From Brachypodium distachyon (Eukaryota > Streptophyta > Magnoliopsida > Poales > Poaceae), in contig NC_016132.3 of assembly GCF_000005505.3 (NCBI RefSeq), positions 46,142,914 to 46,206,913 of the forward strand: a stretch of 64,000 nt of DNA, read 5' to 3'. Position 1 is the stretch's first letter, and each line of letters begins with the position of its first letter. A program made the position numbers and the translations under genes. The notes beneath the pieces are model-generated. The model was not told the origin of the DNA. It worked only from the letters and a program-made list of their open reading frames with translations, and ran no database searches. This document shows, one piece after another, positions 22,501-33,382 of the stretch.

Positions 22501-23088
22501 CTCCCTAATACTCCAATTGTGAAGTGTGGAGTAGTAGGATGGAGTAATCAGAATCAAGGCCAAAGACGTAATTTCGTCAAAGAAAAAAAACCCCAAAACA
22601 CACCCCGATTGACACCGGAGGCTCCCGTGGCAAGGGAGTGGAGGGCGGAGGCGGCGGTGCATGCTGGGCGAGGGCTGGTCGAGGACGGCAGCGGCATCTG
22701 TCAGGAGGAGAGGTGGCCGTAGGCCGGGAAGGCGTCTCGCGTGGCGTCGAAGGCGCGGGCTGCAAGGATGGAACGGGGAGCCGTGAAGGCGACGGCGGCG
22801 GCCACGTGCAGGGAAGGCGGCAGCGCGCCGGGCAAGGACGGCGGCGGCCGCGCGCGGCGAAAACGGTGGCCGGCCGCACGCAGGGAAGGCGGCGGCAGCA
22901 CGGCAAGGGCGGCAGCGGCCACACGCATCGGGACTACGAGAGAGACGAAGGAAATAATTCTAAATTTATTTTTATCCATGCGAAAATGTGAAAAGACAAA
23001 AATGCCCATGTGTAATACTCCGTTTAATCCTGCTGGAGTAACAGGTACGGGAGAATTTGGCTCTACACTTAATATGGGACGGAGGGAG
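22501..23088. mobile_element. Large Stowaway-like element with GC-rich interior
   Basis: The ends CTCCCTAATACTCCAATTG and TTAATATGGGACGGAGGGAG are flanked by TA (22499-22500, 23089-23090). Imperfect inverted similarity reaches inward about 60 bp. The interior (about 22620-22930) is very GC-rich, full of GGCGG and GCGGC, with open frames on both strands and no recognisable domain. This suggests captured host sequence, which is unusual for Stowaway. Confidence 0.55.
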
Positions 23089-23090
23089 TA

Positions 23091-24688
23091 GCATGTAAAT
23101 CTGAACTCCTGAATTTATTTTGCCGAATAATATTTATTTAGGTAATTACATTGACCGGTCCTTCAAGAAAATACTGGTTTTTTAGAGTTCATTTTTTGTG
23201 TGATTGTTTTGCACTGGCGCCTGATAATTCCGGGGATGAATCCAAAAGTACGTTACCAGAAATGTGCCCTTTCTGCCTCCAAAGTAGAGGTGTAACACGA
23301 TAACCCTCAGGATATCCTTTAGTCCTCCTTAGTTCAAACAAATGAACTAGTTTTTCAAAAAATTGTGTTATTTTGAAATTTTAGTTCATTTGGTTGAACT
23401 AAGGAGTGTCAAAGGGTACCCTGAGAGTCACAACTTTGCAGCTCTACTCCAAAGTTTGACGTCCCAAGTGTTCCATTTTGTTAGATAAGATAAACTCAAC
23501 ATGCAATATATAATTAGTTTATCTTTTGCATGAAATGACAGGAGATCCATTCAAAATGAGAAGCTATCAATTTAGCTTTATCCCTACACAAAGAAAAGGG
23601 AAAAGATGAACACCATAAACATTTGTTAGAGAGAAGTCTATTTGCTATTGCTTTTCAAGAGAAACCTACCAACTTTGGATTATATAAATTAGCCCTTGAA
23701 GAACAGCGGATTTGTAGATTAGCACTTGAAGAACAGAGGATTTGTCCCTCAAATTTTCTCCTCGTCGGGTCTAGTCGTTTGAGTCTCTCTGCTTTACAAG
23801 TCAAAATGACAAGGGAGGTCCAGTAATCCAGACATTGACTTATACTGTAAGTTTTATCCTCACGGAAATGTACCCGTCACATAAATTTGCTCCGACTACC
23901 ATTTTCTCGTTTGGATCTATGGAAAGTATCAGGACGTTGTTAAACTTGAGATCAACTGAGCTAAACAAAAATGCACTTCCTGCCTTGAAGAAGCGAACGT
24001 GCAGTTCCATCGATTCAATTGCTGATGTGTATCGCCCTTTTGTCATTGCGTTGGTTGACCTTTGCTCTGCCAATCCGAAGATGATGAAGAGATTTGATAG
24101 CCCAACAACCGTTTGCTTAATTTTGTCTTTCTGAAGGAGAAGGAAATTAAAGGCATTCTTATGCGCAATGATGGCAATCTCAAAAGCTCAATCACACATC
24201 TGTCACACGATAATCTGTCGATTCAGAATTATACAGTGGGCATCATGCCCTTTTTGAAAAAAACAGTGGACATCATGCACGGCCTCATTGATCGTGCACT
24301 TCCTGAGGATGTGCTTGACCTGGTTGTGCCTAGAGCGGTCTCCGGATTTCGATGTTGGGCGGTGATATGCGGTCGGGCATAGGGGGTACAGATGAGTGGC
24401 TTTTAGGTTGTTTGATCGTTGTATTCTTTTATCAAGATTGTTAATAAATTAATAAAATGTGTCTGTGTGCATCATTGATGCAGAAACCGGAGGTTTCAGA
24501 CTCTTTTTCGAAAAACATTAATCGTGCACAACCGAAGTTTTTTAGTAGTACATGCTTGCAAAGTCTTCTCAAAAGAGAAAGCTCAAGCCTCTAAATATAA
24601 CCAGTCTAAAAAATTGCAGATTTGTTTTGCTGATATCTTGCACTTCTTTCCTCTGCAAACTAATTTAGAGCTTCCTCCAAAAAAGTTA
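23091..24688. other. Intergenic DNA with a LINE-like tail
   Basis: No gene is recognised. Open frames near 23840-24380 have no known motif. The segment about 24464-24515 (TGTGTGCATCATTGATGCAG ... TTTTTCGAAAA) resembles the 3' tail of the LINE at 58497-58868, so a decayed LINE 3' end is likely here. Confidence 0.35.
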
Positions 24689-24801
24689 CTCCCTCTGATA
24701 CTAAATTCTTGACTCAAATTTGCTCAAATATGGATGTATCTATTTTTTAAAAACATCTAGATACATGTAATATTTCGACAACAATTTAGAATCGGAGGGA
24801 G
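24689..24801. mobile_element. Stowaway MITE
   Basis: A 113-bp element with ends CTCCCTCTGATACTAAATTCT and AATTTAGAATCGGAGGGAG, flanked by TA (24687-24688, 24802-24803). Confidence 0.85.
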
Positions 24802-25921
24802 TACTACTTATACTAAATCAGACACTAAATATAGGTCAGAGAGTAGATTTTTTTTAATATTAAACTGTTCTTTTCTATTGTAGGAAAGACCTGAACTTGT
24901 GGAAGGAAATTGCAGAAACCACCCATCATTGGAAGGGTTGTTGCGCAAAACACCCACTATGAGTTTTTGGTGTGCAAAACACCTACTATTCGTCTGATCC
25001 GTTGGACATAAGTCCTAACCGAGTTTCAGCACATCAACGACGTCTCTGACCGGTGAGTCCACAAGTCAATGCCAACATGGTAGTTGGGCCTTGCCAGCAT
25101 GGATCGGGTCAGGTTTTTAGTCATGTCCCGTATGGTGCCGGCCAAATAAATGAAATAAAGGCCCCAATTCGCAGACAAATTTATGCCAACTTTAAGACTG
25201 CTGGTTACCTATGAATCGGGGTCTTTATTTCTTTTATTCGTGCTCCGACACCCATGCCTCGCAGCCCGTCCGCACGCCTGCCGTGGCCCGCGCGTCGCTC
25301 TGCCCCGCGCCGGGGTTTTCTCGGCGGAGAGCAGGCTGCGGTGCCAAGAGCCCACGACGTCGATTAAGTGCTCGAGGTGGGTGTGGTTGCGGTGGGGGCG
25401 AGATGGAGAAGGAGAGGAGATCTCATCGAAGCCAGAGGAGGGGTGGCTCGGTGGTGGAAGAATTAGAGGAGAGGGAGAGAAGGGCACTGGAAGGGGAAGA
25501 AGAAGAAGGGGCGCTCGGGGAAAATAAAAAATTATGATTAGTTTTTGTTTGTCCCTTGATTTATAGCTTTATTAGTGGAAGGGTATGGCTTATGCCATGT
25601 TTGTGCCACACGCTCCAATCGTCATCGTACGGTGAATTGTTACCGCACGACACAAAAGTAGTGATGATTAGAAACGATTAGCAATTCTTGATCTGATCTT
25701 GAACCCTACCCACAAAAATAGTACTGATTAGAAATGATTAGCAATTATTTCTGGACGGAGGAAGTACCTTTCTGCAACTTACTCAAATCCAGACATGCAT
25801 GGATTCTCTCTTAAGAGAATATGGGCTAGCTTGTACTTTAGAGGAATTAGCAATTTCTTTGTTGAGAACATATATCGTCATCCATATGGTTACTCTTGCT
25901 AACTACCGTATTTTCATGTTG
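24802..25921. other. Intergenic DNA
   Basis: Contains a possible half of a MULE-like MITE (about 24900-25000, GGAAATTGCAGAAACCACCC) and a GC-rich patch at 25250-25520 without a recognisable product. A further GGACGGAGGAAG end (about 25754) is a lone Stowaway terminus. Confidence 0.35.
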
Positions 25922-26268
25922 CTAAGCGCTACTGACAGACGTCACGAAACGATGAATGCCACTCTTGGCAAACACCCTCCTCGACTTGCCTGACTTGACA
26001 TCAACTGTGAGGACTTCCACGTCAGTATTTGGGACAACATCATCCTGTGCTGCTGCTTGCACGAAAAAGACACCAAGTTCCGCCAGCAACCAAGTATGTG
26101 GTAAATGTCTATCGGTGTGCTCAAGGTTAACAGAGCAGTAGGGGCCGAGCAGCGGCTTGCACTCGATAACTCGAGGTTGCCCCCACGGCACAACTCCATC
26201 AGCAGCGAATAGTACTTGAGGTCAGCAAACCCTAGTGTCCCGTCATCCGCCACCACGCCGAGACCCAA
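25922..26268 (-). pseudogene. F-box-associated / beta-propeller-like fragment
   Basis: On the minus strand one frame reads GVVADDGTLGFADLKYYSLL. A frame shifted by 2 nt continues GQPRVIECKPLL, DRHLPHTWLL and TDVEVLTVDVKSGKSRRVF. Together they look like a C-terminal piece of a grass F-box-associated or DUF1618-type protein, where a strand of the form DGTLGFADL is common. The frameshift, lack of a start and short length indicate a pseudogene. The family is judged from memory and is uncertain. Confidence 0.4.
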
Positions 26269-26454
26269 ATCGCAGCCGACAGTCGGCCCCGTCCGTAGAT
26301 CATCGACAATTTATCACTAACCATATCATCTGTGGTGAAAAAACGCTGGCCCGTAGACCCAAATCACACCGAATCCTAGTGGTGCAAAAACGTCTCCATG
26401 AAGCCCAAACTTTTGAGATATTACTGAGAAGTTTCAATATATTCTACAAAAAAT

Positions 26455-26878
26455 CACAATTACATACGAATGTACAAGACACATATGTCTAAGATTCGAG
26501 TGTATACCACACATGTGTAATGTTTCAAACAAATATATACCACACATGTGTCAGATTTCACACTATGTATACCACACATGTTACGTCGTGAAAAAATTCA
26601 TACAGATGTATACCACACATGTGTATGATTTCATACATATGTAAACCACACATGTGTACGATTTCATGTGTCTACCACACAGTGTAATGTAAGTTTCATA
26701 CGAATGGATGCCACTCATGCGTAAGTTTTATACAAATGTATCCGGCACGGTATAAGATTTCATATGAATGTATATCACATATGTGTAAGATTTCATATGA
26801 ATTTGTATACCATACATGTGTATGTTTCATACGAATGTGTATACCACACATATGTAAGTTTCATATGAACATGTGCTA
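26455..26878. repeat. Degenerate ~33-bp minisatellite, array 1
   Basis: About twelve imperfect units of the form GATTTCATACGAATGTA + TACCACACATGTGTAA. Each usually contains the palindrome CACATGTG. The flank before the array (about 26392-26450, ending AAGTTTCAATATATTCT) is shared with the array at 41985. The array ends at an inverted LTR fragment. Confidence 0.85.
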
Positions 26879-26879
26879 C

Positions 26880-27415
26880 TGATGGGATCATTGCATGGAA
26901 AACAAAAAATTTCCTATGAGAAGTGAGGAAGAAAACCCAAGATCATATCTACTAGATGCTATTAACGAGGGGATTATGAACTTCATACCCTCGAAACACA
27001 AAAGCGTTACGATCTTAATATTGTGGTTGATGTAGTCGTACTTTCGTTGAGATCAATCTCTGTGTGCCAAACGAACGGCACCTGCTTGGTAGCCAAATGT
27101 ACGGCTTGATGTCATCTCCTCCTTGATCCAGCAAGATGAGGGGGAGAGGTTGACGAGATCCCGGCAGCACGACGACGTGATGTAGGCTATGGTGGAGATC
27201 TCCACGGGCTAGGCTTCACCGTGCGCATGAGACAAGGAGGTGGGGAGAGGAGCATGGTACAGGGGCAGCCCCTCCCCTCCTTATGTAGGTGAGGAGACCG
27301 ACGGCAAGGCAGGTAGAGGAGAGGATCCCCTCTTTCCTTTCTTGCTCCTCAAAGAATAGGTAAATTCATCTCATAGGGATTACTTCCAAAATTCCTTCAC
27401 CAAAATTTTCCCTTC
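26880..27415 (-). mobile_element. Inverted copia LTR fragment (same family as 18014-20696)
   Basis: Read on the minus strand, the right part of the BARE/WIS-like LTR is seen again. It matches the segment ending TTTTGTTTTTCATGCAACG of the solo LTR, and here it starts TGATGG at 26880 on the plus strand. The similar stretch includes the GATCTCGTCAACCTCTCCCC block and a degenerate TATA region. The U3 part is missing, so it is truncated. Confidence 0.75.
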
Positions 27416-27800
27416 CTTTTTCCTATACAGGTGACCAGCCAGGGAGAGAGAGGAGTCCCGAGACTCCTCCCAAAGCCCACATGGGATGGCCCTCCTTGGC
27501 AGCTATGGTGGTCGGAGCCTTCTGCGGCAAAAGGCATTGCCACATTGTAGCACTCATAGTTCTCCAGCAAGAAGAACGGTTGAGGCAAATAATGCTGCTC
27601 GTCCATCGTTGGGTCCCAGACAGTGAGGCCAAAATCCCGATCCTTGGAAGATGAAACTGAAGATGAAGAAGTGGGCGCGACCATGGCAGGAGTCAAACGT
27701 GCGTCAGCCACGTGGATGGTCGGGTTGTGAGGAGAGGACAGAGCAGGTTGGGATGAACCAGTACTAGTCAAACCGAGGTCCTTGGATCTTGTGGAGGAAT
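27416..27800 (-). pseudogene. F-box protein remnant, unit B1
   Basis: The minus-strand frame reads DFGLTVWDPTMDEQHYLPQP, then LLENYECYNVAMPFAAEGSD and CQGGPSHV. This pattern (VWDP...; AVLCAA..GCDH..C..GPF) is typical of the C-terminal region of Pooideae F-box proteins. The F-box end is missing. The same unit appears at 28740, 40700 and, inverted, at 59880. A non-coding spacer (about 27800-28150) separates it from unit A1. Confidence 0.6.
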
Positions 27801-28179
27801 CCTAGCAAGTGAGAAGTAGAAGATAAAAGACACAACATTATATTAAAGATCCATGTACCTTTATTTTCCGATGATCATGGACCTCACTAGAAATTGGAGA
27901 GGCCACAAAGAAGACAAGGAATGCATGATTCCACTAGGAATAGCTAGTACATGTTTGGAGACAAATGTGGCAGTCTTCGAAAGGGTTCAAGGAGGAAGGG
28001 GATGGTTGCGTCATGTGGGTGGAGTCTGGAAAACCTAACCCATTGCTTGCCCCGAGTACCATCCAAGGAGGCAACTAACTCAACTCCTGAACAACGGAGA
28101 AAGGGGGGGAAACTGCCGCCAAGCGAGCCAAGCTCTGCCCCACCGAAGCCTAGCGAGAAAGGGGGGAAGACAATCTCAG

Positions 28180-28700
28180 CGTGATGCCTGACGACGTCTT
28201 CTTCCACATGTTATACACCATCGGCAGCGCCGAAGCCACCGGACGGACCAGCGTAGTCTCTCGCCGCTCGCGCCGCGTCTGGGCGCTCCTCCCGGCGCTC
28301 AACTTCTTCTTCGACGCCTGCCACAAAGGGTGCCTGCCACCCTCGCCGGTATCGATGCCGCCCATGCCGCACTCTCGATGCCGCCCTCGGCGATGATGAG
28401 GCGACGCCGCTGCTCCGCATTCTCGTTGTGTTCGTCTTGCGCTCCTCCGCGGAATCCCTGTAGGCCTGATTCCCCATCGCAATAATAATGAGGACGAGGA
28501 GGAGGCGGATGAGGCCACCCGCGATGGCGGCGCCTTTGAGCTGTCCTGCTTCGAGAGAGCCACTGCGATCTCGCTCGAACTGGTACGAGGGTTTCATAGG
28601 CTCGCCTTGCCACATTATGACGCTATCGTCTGAGCTTCACCTCGTTCATCCAAGACATCTTCATCGAAGGGACTGGAGTGAGCTCACTCCATGCACCGGA
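28180..28700 (+). pseudogene. F-box/LRR protein remnant, unit A1
   Basis: The plus-strand frame reads MPDDVFFHMLYTIGSAEATG then RTSVVSRRSRRVWALLPAL, a plant F-box (LPDDVLLHIL...RTSVLSRRWR.LWALLP). Further on, in another frame, are GAFELSCFERATAISLELVR and LALPHYDAIV, matching the usual LRR/FBD region. Intervening stops and frameshifts show it is decayed. The start context is intact but the protein is not. Confidence 0.65.
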
Positions 28701-28739
28701 CTCCAATGAGTACATGCGGGCGGATGTGATTTCATTCTT

Positions 28740-28990
28740 CGCAGACACGTTACAGGGGATGGCCCTCCTTGGTAGCTACCGTGGTCGCAGCCTTCCATGG
28801 CACAAAGCACTGCCTTGTAGCACTCGTAGTCCTCCAGCGAAGGGCTGAGGCAAATAGTGTTGCTCGTCCATCGTTGGGTCCCAGACAGCGAGGCCAAAAT
28901 CTCGATCCTTGGAAGGTGAAACTGAAGATGAAGAAGAGGGTGCGACCATGGTGGCACGTGGACGAATCCTAGCAAGAGAGAAGTAGAAGA
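28740..28990 (-). pseudogene. F-box protein remnant, unit B2
   Basis: Second copy of unit B. The plus strand around 28757 repeats the 27484 block (GATGGCCCTCCTTGG), followed by the reverse of VWDP/LAVWDP-type sequence. Internal deletions are present. It is followed by the same spacer type (about 28990-29280) as after unit B1. Confidence 0.55.
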
Positions 28991-29280
28991 TAAAAGAAAC
29001 AACATTATATTAAGGTATGCGTACCTTTATTTTTCCGATGATCATGTACCTCACCTGATAGTACGTGGTTGGAGATAGATGTGGCAGTCTACGAAAGGGT
29101 TCAAGGAGGAAGGAGATGATTGCGGCGTGTGTGTGGAGGTCTGGAAAACCTAACTCATTGCTTGCCCCGACTACCCTCCTAAGAGGCCACTAACTCAACT
29201 CCTCATCAATGGAGAAAGGGGGGAAACCACCGCCAAGCGAGCCAAGCTCCGCCCTACCGGTGCCTAGCTTGGAAGGGGGG

Positions 29281-29438
29281 GCGGGGGGGAGACGCCTCAG
29301 CGCGCTGCCCGACGATGTCCTCCTCCACATCTTTTACACCCTCGGCAGCGCTTAAGCTACCGATAGGACCAGCGTGCTCTTCCACCGCTCGCGCCGCCTC
29401 TGGGCGCTCCTCTTGGCACTCAACTTCTTCTTCGGCGT
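29281..29438 (+). pseudogene. F-box/LRR remnant, unit A2, 5' half
   Basis: Second copy of unit A. The frame reads LPDDVLLHIFYTLGSA, stop, then RTSVLFHRSRRLWALLLALN and ends NFFFGV where the copia element starts. The rest of the unit (with GAFDLPCFERATAVSLELVR) resumes after the element at about 40406-40690. The insertion split this copy. Confidence 0.65.
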
Positions 29439-30713
29439 TGAAAAGGCATTTCTCCCTAAGTAGTTTTGGTGGTGATGACAACACGTGTGATGATCTTATC
29501 TTGTGCTATGTTTTTCAGGTTTATAAAGAACTCGACACAAGATGAGTTGTGGACCCGTAAAAAGGAAAGAAGCGTAGCGGTGTTTAGCGGCTTTTTCGGT
29601 TGATTTGAGTCGTAGGACATCCGTACTATTAAGAGGGGATCCACAAGGAAAGGTAACGGGTGAATCAATTTCACGTACCCATCTACACCAAATTGCACCC
29701 ACTAAAAAGCCTACCCAAAAAGGTGTGAGTTGAAAAACACATTTCAGGAAGTGTTCTGGTTGTTTTGGATTCCAGGCGGCGGAAGTTCCGGGTGAACTTC
29801 CGCCCGAACCTTCGGGTGCTCTCTGTTAGTCCCGGAGGAATATGCGAAACTTCCGGTGAATTACCGGAACTTCCGGTCAGCCAGAAGTTCCGGCTATTTA
29901 GCGGAAGTTCCGGCCTATCCTAGCGCAGTGCATAACGGCTCGATTTTTGGGATCCCTTATAAGTACCCCTTCGTCCCCAACGAGCCAATAGACCGTTTCC
30001 ACAGCCAAGAACACCCCAACACCATTCAAGAACACCTCAAGCCTAAATCTTTAAGATCTCCCTCCCTAGCCACTCCCTACTCTTGATTCTTTGAGGATTG
30101 GAGGAGAAGATCTTGCCCTAGGGTTTCACCAAGTCAAAAAGTTGATTCCCCTTGTTTTCTTTGTGGATTTCGTTTCTCTTGGGTTGTTGGGAACCCTAGA
30201 CGGAAGCGGTCACCTCGAGCTCTCCCTTGGTGTGAGGAGCTTGAGGATTGGATTGTGAGCCTCCTATTGAAGCGTGGAGTTTGCCCCGGTCAAGTTTGTA
30301 AGGGTTCGACGTTCGCCCTCAAGGAAGCCATTAGTGAAACTCACCTCACCTTTGTGATGTTGTGAGAGCTCATCTCACCTTTGTGGTGTGGTGAGTTGGA
30401 GAATAGAGTGAGCCTTCGTGGCTTCTCTACCTTTGTGGTAGAGCACTCCTCCAAACGGAGACGTACACCGATCCCAATAGGTGGAACTCCAGTGAAATCT
30501 TCGTCTCCATGTGTGGTATCATTTCCCCTTTACATTCTTGTTATATGTATTGTTGCTTCGGCTATTGCATTTCATTCTAGGGTTGCATTCACTTTAGAGA
30601 ATTTAGATAACCCTAGGATTAAGTGTTTGTTTCATTCAAGAATTGAAAAAGAAAAGCTAAAATTTGTTAGTCTCCTATTCACCCCCCCTCTAGTCGACCA
30701 TACCGATCTTTCA
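29439..30713 (+). repeat. 5' LTR of the copia element
   Basis: 1275 bp, starting TGAAAAGGCATTTCTCCC and ending GATCTTTCA. A TATA-like CTTATAAGTA lies near 29957. Before it is a cluster of GGAAGTTCCGG palindromic motifs (29770-29915). Confidence 0.9.
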
Positions 30714-30764
30714 ATTGGTATCAGAGCCTCGTCTCTTAATTAGGGCTTTACCGCTCTTAAGAGT

Positions 30765-33344
30765 ATGGCCGACGATGATGGGGCACCCACCGTGAAACCC
30801 CAAGAAACCGAAGTGATAGATGATAATGCTCCACTAACCTTTAAATCCACAAAATTGCTTTTGGATAGCATGCAAAAAGTTATTCTAGATAGTGTGGACA
30901 AAAAGATTAGTGGGCACCTACCTAACAAAGCCTCTTCGTCCACTACCGAGCCTTCCTATGTCAAGCCACCAAGTGCAGTGGATTTGACTAAGGAAGATTC
31001 GGATGCCAAAGCCCGTAACAAGGCTAAGGCTAGCGAAGAGAGTGCTTCCAAATCCCAAGGTAGGGGTGGCTATGGGTTGTATAGTGAGGTGGCACCTCCA
31101 CCTCAATATAATCATCGCCACCATAATTTGCCACCTATGTATAATCAAGGTGAACCCCCCATGCTAACCTCTACTAATTACGTTGATTGGTTTCATTCCA
31201 TGAGGACTCACTTCAAGAGCACATCAACGGAATTGTGGAGAATTGTTGAAGAAGGTTACTTTGTTCACGATCCAAAGAACTGGTCACCAAGAGAGTATGT
31301 GGACAATCAACTCAATGAGCATGCCATTGGAATACTCCTAAAGGTTCTACCCTTGGAGTATAGAACATTTGTCCGTGGTGTTGATTCCGCTAGAGATGCT
31401 TGGAAGCTCATTAGTGATCACTTTGACAACAATGAGAGTGTTAGGAAGTCAAAGTTTGAAGGGGTCATCAGTGAGTGCAAGAACTTCTTCATGAAGGATG
31501 GAGAGGTTCCCGATGAGCTTTATAGGAGAGTCATCACCCTTGGAAACAAGATAAAGGACCACGGAAGTCGTGACATCAATGATGAATGGCTCAAGCGTCT
31601 ATTCATAGAAGCCATCTCCCCACACTGAGAGATTCATGCCGCAATGATAAGGCAAAGAACGGACTACTATAGCTTGACTCCAAGTCAAGTGATGGGAGAG
31701 TTTGTAGTTATGGATATTCTCAAGAAGACCTCCGAGGACAACCTCATTCGAGCCAAGTTCCTCTCACAAAGCTCAAGCTTTGCATTGAAGGCCAACGTGA
31801 CTCCCACCTCAACTCCATGTGAAGCACCCCAACAAGAAGAGGTTGAGATCACGAAAGAAAATTGTCACTATGAGTTTAGTGATCACATGGCTCTTGCGGC
31901 TCAAGCCTTTTGGAAGAACAAGAAGTTTGTCAAGACCAACACCTTCAACCCCAACAACTTCTACAACAACAAGGGAGCTTCAAGCTCCAAGCCCAAAGGT
32001 CAAAGATCTCATAAATGTTATAATTGTGGTAACAATGACCATTTCGTTGCAGAGTGTATCTATGAGAAGAGGGAGGAGAATGGTGGACGCCTTATACTTA
32101 AGGGGAAGACCAAGCCCTTCTTCCAAAAGAAGCCAACGAAGAAGAGGCAACCAAGAATGCTTCTTGTTCAAGAAGAATATACTTCGGGTGAAGAAGATGA
32201 TGATGATGAAAAGTCCACGGAGATGGCGAACATTGCCATTGCTCCTTCACTTCCATCTATATTCGACTCCCCCAATGAGAATAAGAACCGCTCACCCAAG
32301 TGCCTTATGGCCAAGACCTCTTCGGTAATCACTCCTCCCACCAAACATGTCATTCCTAAGAGTTTATCTCTATTTGATTGTTTGGAGGAGAGTAGTGTTG
32401 TTAAGCATAGTATGAATGAGTTCGAGATCTTCATGGCAAGCTTGGAAGGTGAGACCAAAAAGAGGTTTGAGGACCTCTTGGAAAAACTAGGTGAAGCTCA
32501 AGCTATTATTGAAGAACATGATGAGCTCATGGATGAAAAGGTAAGACTTGAGTGCATTGCCCCTCATGAAATTGCGGAGCTTAATGAAGCTCTTGAGGAA
32601 GAACAAGCAAATAGGGAAGCAATTGAGGAGTTACTTTCTAAGGAACTTGCTAAAGTTAAAGATTCCTATGATAATGCTATTTCCCTTGCTAATGAGTACT
32701 TGGGTAAAATATGTGAAGTTGAGAATGGTCATAGGAACATTCTTGATGACTTTGACAAACTTGGAAAGGATCACAAGTCCTTGACAAGTGAGTACAAGTC
32801 TCTCAAAGAGTCTTGTGATCATCTCCTATATTCTCTTGTTAAGGAATTAATTTCTAATGATAAAGATGCTTCAACTAACCCTTATTGTAAGCATACATAT
32901 ATGATTGAGAAAAATACTAGGTTGAAGACTCAACTTGAAAAGGGCCTGGCCACTTGCTTCCAAGGCGAGAAGAACCTTCATGATCTTTTGAATGATCATA
33001 GAAAAGCTTTTGGATTGGAGGGAATTGGGTACAACCCCAATGAGAAGAACAACAACAAGAAGAAGGCCAAGGCACATCCCCGCACGAATGCTTATTTTGT
33101 GAAAGAAGGGGATGCGGCCAAGGAGAAGCCAAAGAACAAGAAGGGTGGCAAGGCCACCTATGATAATAGTGCCGGGGATTTCAATCCCTCATATGTTCTT
33201 TGTCGTATTAATGATGGGCATGTTTATGCCAAATTTGTTGGTTCTCCTTATGGATATGCTCATTGGTCTATTTGGGTTCATAAGACCCTTGTTGCTAACG
33301 CTAAAGGACCCATTGAAAAATGGATACCTAAAACCAAAACTTAA
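30765..33344 (+). pseudogene. gag ORF of the copia element
   Basis: The frame opens at 30765 and continues past an in-frame TGA (31626-31628) to 33342. The first 287 codons include a retrotransposon gag (UBN2-type) core with YVDWFHSMRTHFKSTSTELW. After the stop, a CCHC zinc knuckle (CYNCGNNDHFVAEC, 32016-32057) and a long acidic/coiled segment follow. Gag packages the RNA into particles. The TGA probably replaced CGA (inferred). It ends out of frame with pol. Confidence 0.85.
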
Positions 33345-33382
33345 ACTTGTAGGAGGTTGCTTCCGATGGATCTTTATGGATA

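Noticed and set aside
22577..22924. Pro/Arg/Cys-rich frame on the minus strand
   Set aside because: No start context or domain; low-complexity GC-rich interior of a MITE-like element.
26455..26878. Could the short-unit array be a CRISPR?
   Set aside because: Units are contiguous and imperfect with no unique spacers, and the context is a plant genome. It is a minisatellite.
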